Assembly: GCA_015499995.1 (NCBI GenBank)
Contig: JADNRV010000004.1
Coordinates: forward strand, 620,001 to 684,000
Source of the DNA: Flammula alnicola
Taxonomy: Eukaryota; Basidiomycota; Agaricomycetes; Agaricales; Strophariaceae
Direction of reading: 5' to 3'
DNA: 64,000 nt
Shown here: piece after piece, positions 58,997 through 64,000 of the stretch
Layout: each line of letters starts with the position of its first letter
Numbering within the stretch: position 1 is the first letter of the stretch
Notes under the pieces: generated by a model
The model's input: the letters and a program-made list of their open reading frames with translations, nothing else
What the model was told of the DNA's origin: nothing
The model's database searches: none
Position numbers and translations under genes: made by a program

Positions 58997-60099
58997 ATGT
59001 CTTTCTCTTCGTGCTCCCGAGTAGCTCGTCAAATTTCTGGACTTGTCAATGTGTCTGCCTTCTCAATTCCGACAAAATTGACCGTTCTTCAGAGGACAGT
59101 CGGTATCGCATCCGGATCCAGGCTGCAGACCGGAATTGCGGCTAAGAGTGCCATCCTGACCTCAAGGCGTGAGTGTCCGGTTATTTGTAGGCAGCCTTCG
59201 CCTTGACATGCTCTTAAAGGGTGGGCAACATCTGTTACGCCACACTCGACCGCTTCCGATCCAGCTGAAGCTGAGGCATTGCGGTGCCTTGAGCAAGGCA
59301 CTCTCAAGCTGGAGGAAGGTGATGTTCAGGGTGCAAAATCGCTATACCAAAGAAGCAACGAAATCAAGCGTAGTGCTAGCTCGTTGTTCAATCTAGGAGT
59401 CACTCATTACCACCTCAGTGCGTGCCAGCGCATAATGGTGATGCTTATAGTTTACTTTAATTTTCACCAGAGGAATTTGATGAAGCCATTGCCGCTTGGA
59501 AGGAGTCGATAACATTTCAGCCCTCTAGTCCCGATACCCACACAAGTGCGTATTTATATAGACGGCATTTCCTTTCAATAACGCATTAAAATTTCTATTC
59601 TAGACCTCGCCAGTGCATACATTATTTCACCAGGTGTCTTGAAACTTTGGCGCTTTCCGAGATATGATATTAATCCCATCTTCTATTCCAGTATCTCGAC
59701 CGGATCTTGCCTTGCACCATCTGGAGTAATTCGATATTTTACTTCTCACCTGGAGTCACTTACTGAGTTTGCATTAGAATTGCATCCTCTCTGTCGCCGG
59801 AAGACCCTGAAATTGCTTTCAACCATGCCGCTGTTCTGGAAGCTAGTAAGCATAAATTTCTCTGGTTTATTGTGATTGTATTTATGGGATATCAAGCCGG
59901 GAGGCTGGAAGAGGCACTCGAAAAGTACAAGCTCAGCCAACAGTTTGGTGTGGATCGCGCCGCGGTACATATTCGCAATGTAGGGTTCATTCTCGATGCT
60001 TTCTTGTCTTCTCATTCTCATCGGTTCATATAGGTCAGTGCTAAGATATTGGGAAAACGAATGAACGAGGCGCACAAGTCCGAAAAGTCAGAAGAATAA
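58997..60099 (+). CDS. Mitochondrial TPR-repeat protein
   Basis: Exons 58997-59168, 59220-59417, 59471-59545, 59604-59633, 59692-59725, 59778-59845, 59897-59979, 60034-60099 give 241 residues. The N-terminus MSFSSCSRVARQISGLVN is a presequence-like, Arg/Ser-rich, acid-free stretch. TPR helices follow: EALRCLEQGTLKLEEGDVQG, SLFNLGVTHYHLKEFDEAIA, HTNLASAYIISPVSRPDLAL, PEDPEIAFNHAAVLEATGRL. TPR units bind proteins; no enzymatic motif is visible. I recognise it as a small mitochondrial TPR protein of basidiomycetes but cannot name a function. Eight exons for 241 residues, two of them 30 and 34 nt, is extreme fragmentation even here. Confidence 0.8.
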
Positions 60100-60324
60100 T
60101 ATCAGAACAGGGTCTTTTCCTCTTTGCTTCTTGCGCTTTACATGTCAGGGAACTCTCTACCTGATGAAAGCAGCCTATTGTCCTTCTGTCGGATCTGACC
60201 ATGCCATACTCTCATGCGAAAATAGATTTAATTATGCAGGGGCGGCCCAGAGAGTGTCGAAATTAATCGTTATAGTCAACTTAAGTAGAGAGAGATCATT
60301 TGGGGTACTATACAGGACATATAT

Positions 60325-61490
60325 TTAATCGATTACGAAGGGATCCTGCCCGCTTCCATTACCCTTAACAATTTCTGACGAAATGCTTCGGTTTTCTGGT
60401 CGGCCAGAAGGATAACGCGATATACCTCGCCCTGTCCCGTATAATCCCACACTGTTTCCACGATATGGTGAGCTTTGCCAACCGCGGAAACCGTTAGACG
60501 GTCCGGCATTGAGATTGCTACCGCGCCCACTAGGATTGCGTTGATACTGATTGCTGGTTTCTCCCCATCGGCCGCGACGCCCTCGATTGGGATTTCCTCG
60601 AAAAGAAGAGGGCCCTGACCTTGGGTGGCTGAAATGGTTTTGATATGCGTCCGATATTACAGGCGATGAATGCTGAACTCGGTGCAAAATGGCGGCGACA
60701 TCGGAACGAGAGTAAACCGGAGACGGATGATCTGATGGTTTGACATGTATAATTCGGTCAAAACCCTCGTGAGGAGCGGGGTTTTGAAAATCTGCTGCGA
60801 AGCGCGATAGTACGGATAACCCCTGCTCTGGACTCTTAATGGTGGGATGGGATGTTCCTGATTAATTCAAGAATCAATGGCGCTTCGGTCAAAAAATTGC
60901 GTGGAACATTTGACGTATTATTGCTACTTACTGTTTTGGAGACGAGCTGCACAGATCTATGTGGGGAAATTATATCAGAATCGGTAATGTAAAAGAGCAA
61001 CCACGTACCCACCTCGTACGGCGTATCGAAAACAATAACCCAGACCGCAGTTCCAGGAAATTCGCGGGCAATCTCGATCCAATACGATCTTTGTCTGTCT
61101 GTCTGGTTAGTCTTGACAAGACCATGGATTTCGGGGGGAGGGAGTAACCCACGCAGCATTAAAGTTTGTGCGATCGATACACACGGAGAGGCCTTGATTT
61201 AGCGTTTCGTATGCTAATTGTTCAACACGACGTCTATCGCCTAGATCATCTTGATTGCATCTGCGAAACTGGGGATAATGATATTGGAGCGCCTCCGCGA
61301 ATGTAGACTAACAGAGAAGAATTGCGAAGGTTCTTGTTAGTTATTTTGGTGAACAATATGCTTGAGTAAGAAAAGGAAACCTTACTTTGCCCGACGCAAT
61401 GAGTCCGCATAAGATCAGAACGATCTTGCCACCTGGTATCTCGAACGAGAGATTCACATCCGAGTCTTGGGGTGTGGGGGTGGTCGACAT
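60325..61490 (-). CDS. PNK-like P-loop kinase (AAA_33 type) with a Gly/Arg-rich tail
   Basis: Exons 61490-61386, 61307-61153, 61094-61013, 60956-60932 (25 nt), 60857-60325 give 299 residues. The kinase fold shows VLILCGLIASGKSTFAEAL, a Walker A (GLIASGKS) split by an intron, then CNQDDLGDRRRVEQLA, SVCIDRTNFNAAQRSYW, WVIVFDTPYEICAARL, TSHPTIKSPEQGLSVL. This matches the polynucleotide-kinase-like part of PNKP and related small kinases. No 3'-phosphatase domain is present, so only the kinase half is encoded. The tail (about 185-299) is rich in Arg, Gly, Ser and Asn (GNPNRGRRGRWGE, GPSNGFRG) and suits RNA or DNA binding. The substrate is unknown. The acceptor at 61095 is the second of two overlapping ACAG sites, chosen for frame. 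Confidence 0.82.
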
Positions 61491-61790
61491 GGTTGTTCTT
61501 GTTAACAATTACAGTTTGAAACCTTACTTATTCAAATGGGTTGTACAATAAAAGATGACAGTCTGTTCGTATTGTGTTGTTCTGAGTCAGATTCTCAAGC
61601 GGCTACCTCGGATATGATATAAACTTGGAAGGGTCTTAACATGTCTAAAGCTGTCTAAAGTTTATGATTCCTGCTTGAAATTAGAAAAAAATGACGCGCA
61701 ATAGAGATTACAGGCATATTGTCAGGTACTCCAACATATCGGACATTCTGAGTAGCAGCAATATACCAATAATCCCATATACCTACGATG
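61491..61790. promoter_or_regulatory. Intergenic, PNK-like kinase promoter
   Basis: 300 bp between the Snx41 stop and the kinase start, same strand. No distinctive motif. Confidence 0.35.
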
Positions 61791-63951
61791 TCAACGACCA
61801 TTGACGGTGGAGGACGAGTTCCTTCGCGCAGAAGGATTTGCCGCATTATCTGCCCCTTGGTCAGGTGAAGGTGGTTTGTTAGGATGTTCGGGTATCTTCT
61901 CGATCTCTCGTTTTGCTTCCTCCCAAGCGTCCAAGTTCTGCGTGCATGATGAGTAATGTCTTCCCAAAATGCAGTAAGCAAAGATACAGACCTTTTTACA
62001 CCAATCGCGGTGACTTCGAGCCATGCTAATTGCCATTTCCCTCAGGTCAGCTACTTTCTGGCGTTGGAATCGGTCCAGATCCGCTTGGATCGTGGAACTA
62101 GAATACTTGAGATCTTGAGCGGCAAGGTGAAGAGCGTCTTCGAGCTAAATGAAAATAAGGTCAACAACTGCAGCAAAGACATGACTCTAAAACAGACCTG
62201 AGATATATTTTCTCGCGTTTTCGTGATCCCATTCCGGCGAGCCGTTTCAGGGTCTACGTCCATCATTCCATGCAGTGTATAACTTAATGCGTTCAACAGA
62301 CCCATCCCAGGAGTCTTTGTTCGACGGCGTGCAGGATTAGGTCCAGGATGAGGGGGTAGATATGATGAGGTGGGTGTCACTTGTTCTGCGTGTTCTTCAC
62401 CTTCACCTTCAACTTCACCTTCACCTTCAGATGTAGGAGCAACTGAAGAGGTCACTCCGTTGATCCTGCCTCTTCCCAGAGCTTCTTCTAATCGTCGCGC
62501 TTCACGCTCGCTCTTCTCGAGATCTTCCAGTTGCTCTCGCTTGTTTTCAAGGGCATCCTGAGTCATCTCATACTGCACATGCTTCTGATGGCGATATGCG
62601 AGCAATTTCTTGATTATTGAAGCAAATTGGGAATATTCGTGCAGAGGCTCTGCCCAGTTTTGCTCCAGGTCTTGCAACTAGAAAAGGATTGTGTTACGAC
62701 AGAATATTTATAGTGTCAGACACGAATTCCTTACAAGTTTTGTCGTCGACATGTAAGTAGCGTCAACGGCTTGTCCGGTCTTCTCAATTGCTCCAGACAA
62801 TTCGTCTCTTTCGTTCAGACTGAATCCGTTCAGTACAGCGCCGAGATCTGCATGGTCTTGCGAATAATCTACAGGGAACGATGAATCGACTGTGTTCCCA
62901 AAAAGTAGCTTGAGGCATACCTGACCACCGTTTAACAACGCGACGCGTCACTTTCTCCATGGGTCCGCTAACGTGGTTCGCAAACTTAATAGTGAAGGCC
63001 TCTGAGTCCAAAAATCGTTGGTCAGGATGTCGCAAGGGATGGGCTGCCGAAGGATTTGGGAGGGCAGCATAGGCAGGCGAGGCATTTTGATCAGTCGGAT
63101 TATGAGAAGGTGCTTTCAATATGTTTTTGGGGAGTAAAGATAGGGGAGGAGAATTGAGCACCTCAGTCTGACAAGGAAATAAGAATGCTATTGTCATAGA
63201 GTAATGGGAGCGGAAGTAACTCACCCAGGATACCTCTCCATCAAGGAAACGATGAAAGACGTGTTCGTTTGAAAGAATGGGATGTCGCGCGAGGCGGTTC
63301 AAAAAGGTCTGTAATAGCTTTTCCTGCGGGCAATAAGAGTAGCATCTTCTTTGGCCTTGGCTTGCTTGACCGCATAGTCACCAATTGTCTGTTTGGAAGG
63401 AATAGGCGGGACGATAAGTGTAGGGTATAAACGCGATAAGTTCTCCCGCAGGCTCTCGAATTCAGAGTAGCGATGTCGGGCTTCCGTATTCTGCAAAATA
63501 TAATGAAGGAGTAAGTAAGGGTGCAAGTAGATGGTGTATGGTGCAACGTACTCCTGTTTTGATGACATATGTAATGTAAGGTGAGTTCGAATTGAGGGAA
63601 GTTTTCTGGGCATCAATAATCTATGTGGATAAGAGCAGGTATCAGAAGAAGGCCGTTGGGTGAACAAGTCGTAGCGTACCAGAATTTCGATGTCGTCTCC
63701 GTTATGCAGAACACGATCCCGTGCGCAACAGAAGTCTGTCTTGTAATTAACGTTTGATTGTCTGTGAGAACCAGGCTTGGAAATGGAGGACGATTCATGT
63801 TCGGAGATGTAGGCGACAACTGACGCGATGGGTGAGGGGGCGAAGGTGGTTCATAGAGGGCGACCTTGGAAGTAGACGATGTCTCTGAGGGGATGTGATC
63901 GCCATCTTGCTCAAATGGATTCTCTTCTTCGAAGCCGTCCAAAGCGTTCAT
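61791..63951 (-). CDS. snx41: Sorting nexin Snx41/Atg20-like, with frame breaks
   Basis: Exons 63951-63680, 63620-63552, 63490-63225, 63167-62921, 62868-62735, 62677-62198, 62144-61992, 61937-61791 give about 623 residues. MNALDGFEEENPFEQ has a DGFEEENPF start typical of this sorting nexin group. The PX domain includes FCCARDRVLHNGDDIEI, HRYSEFESLRENLSRLYP, LIVPPIPSKQTIGDYAVKQA, LARHPILSNEHVFHRFLDGE. A BAR-like helical region follows (SLNERDELSGAIEKTGQAV, QYEMTQDALENKREQLEDL). Snx41/Atg20 proteins bind PI3P and act in endosome-to-Golgi recycling and selective autophagy. At 63319-63322 the frame must change to join KAKEDATLIARRK to LLQTFLNRL; one base is missing. A second break lies near KTDFCC (63740-63800), where a 56-nt or 32-nt intron, or another missing base, would restore the frame. 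Confidence 0.85.
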
Positions 63952-64000
63952 TGTACAGGAATTAGTTAAGTTGAAGGGCCCGCTTGGTGTTCCAACCTGT

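Noticed and set aside
1..64000. CRISPR arrays, prophage or bacterial operons
   Set aside because: No regularly spaced repeats, and the gene structures are clearly eukaryotic.

Overview
This is nuclear DNA of a filamentous basidiomycete, most likely a mushroom-forming Agaricomycete. Genes lie close together on both strands and are cut by many short introns (mostly 45-65 nt, GT-AG with a few GC-AG). Several products point to that group: a DUF6699 protein, a velvet protein, a CYSTM protein with QQGYP repeats, and a PAH-domain protein kinase. No rRNA, tRNA, CRISPR array or prokaryote-style operon was seen. I rebuilt exon structures by hand from splice motifs, reading-frame phase and remembered protein families; nothing was run against a database.

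Layout. 1-7.7 kb: the 3' part of an Mms22/Mus7 DNA-repair gene (cut by the window edge), a DUF6699 gene with a 12-nt microexon, and the small DASH subunit Hsk3. 7.9-18.4 kb: gene-poor, with a degenerate PAH-domain fragment, a very acidic nuclear-type protein, and a 691-bp PIF/Harbinger-like MITE with 42-bp terminal inverted repeats and TTA duplications. 18.4-28.6 kb: two related genes on the minus strand. One joins Sfp1-type zinc fingers to a PAH domain, the other joins a PAH domain to a protein kinase, and a small Ser-rich gene lies between them.

29.2-38.6 kb: sulfite reductase beta subunit (Met5), then two tandem alanine-glyoxylate/serine-pyruvate aminotransferases. The first ends in a peroxisomal-type ARL tripeptide; the second has a mitochondrial-type N-terminus. 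39.4-64 kb: dense housekeeping genes. They are dynein intermediate chain, Sen2 tRNA-splicing endonuclease, a small Cys-rich protein, a Thp3/Sac3-domain protein, Naa20 acetyltransferase, Iml1 (GATOR1), cytochrome c1, a CYSTM protein, a velvet protein, Tim23, a mitochondrial TPR protein, a PNK-like P-loop kinase and a Snx41/Atg20 sorting nexin. Many neighbours are divergent over 150-300 bp, which suggests shared promoters.

Most notable: (i) a PAH-based scaffold of about 230 residues shared by a zinc-finger protein and a kinase, with a third degenerate copy nearby; (ii) the aminotransferase pair with complementary targeting signals; (iii) a small Cys protein starting only 37 bp after the Thp3 stop, a candidate bicistronic unit; (iv) single-base frame breaks in Iml1, Snx41 and probably cytochrome c1, which look like residual assembly indels and would mislead automatic gene models.
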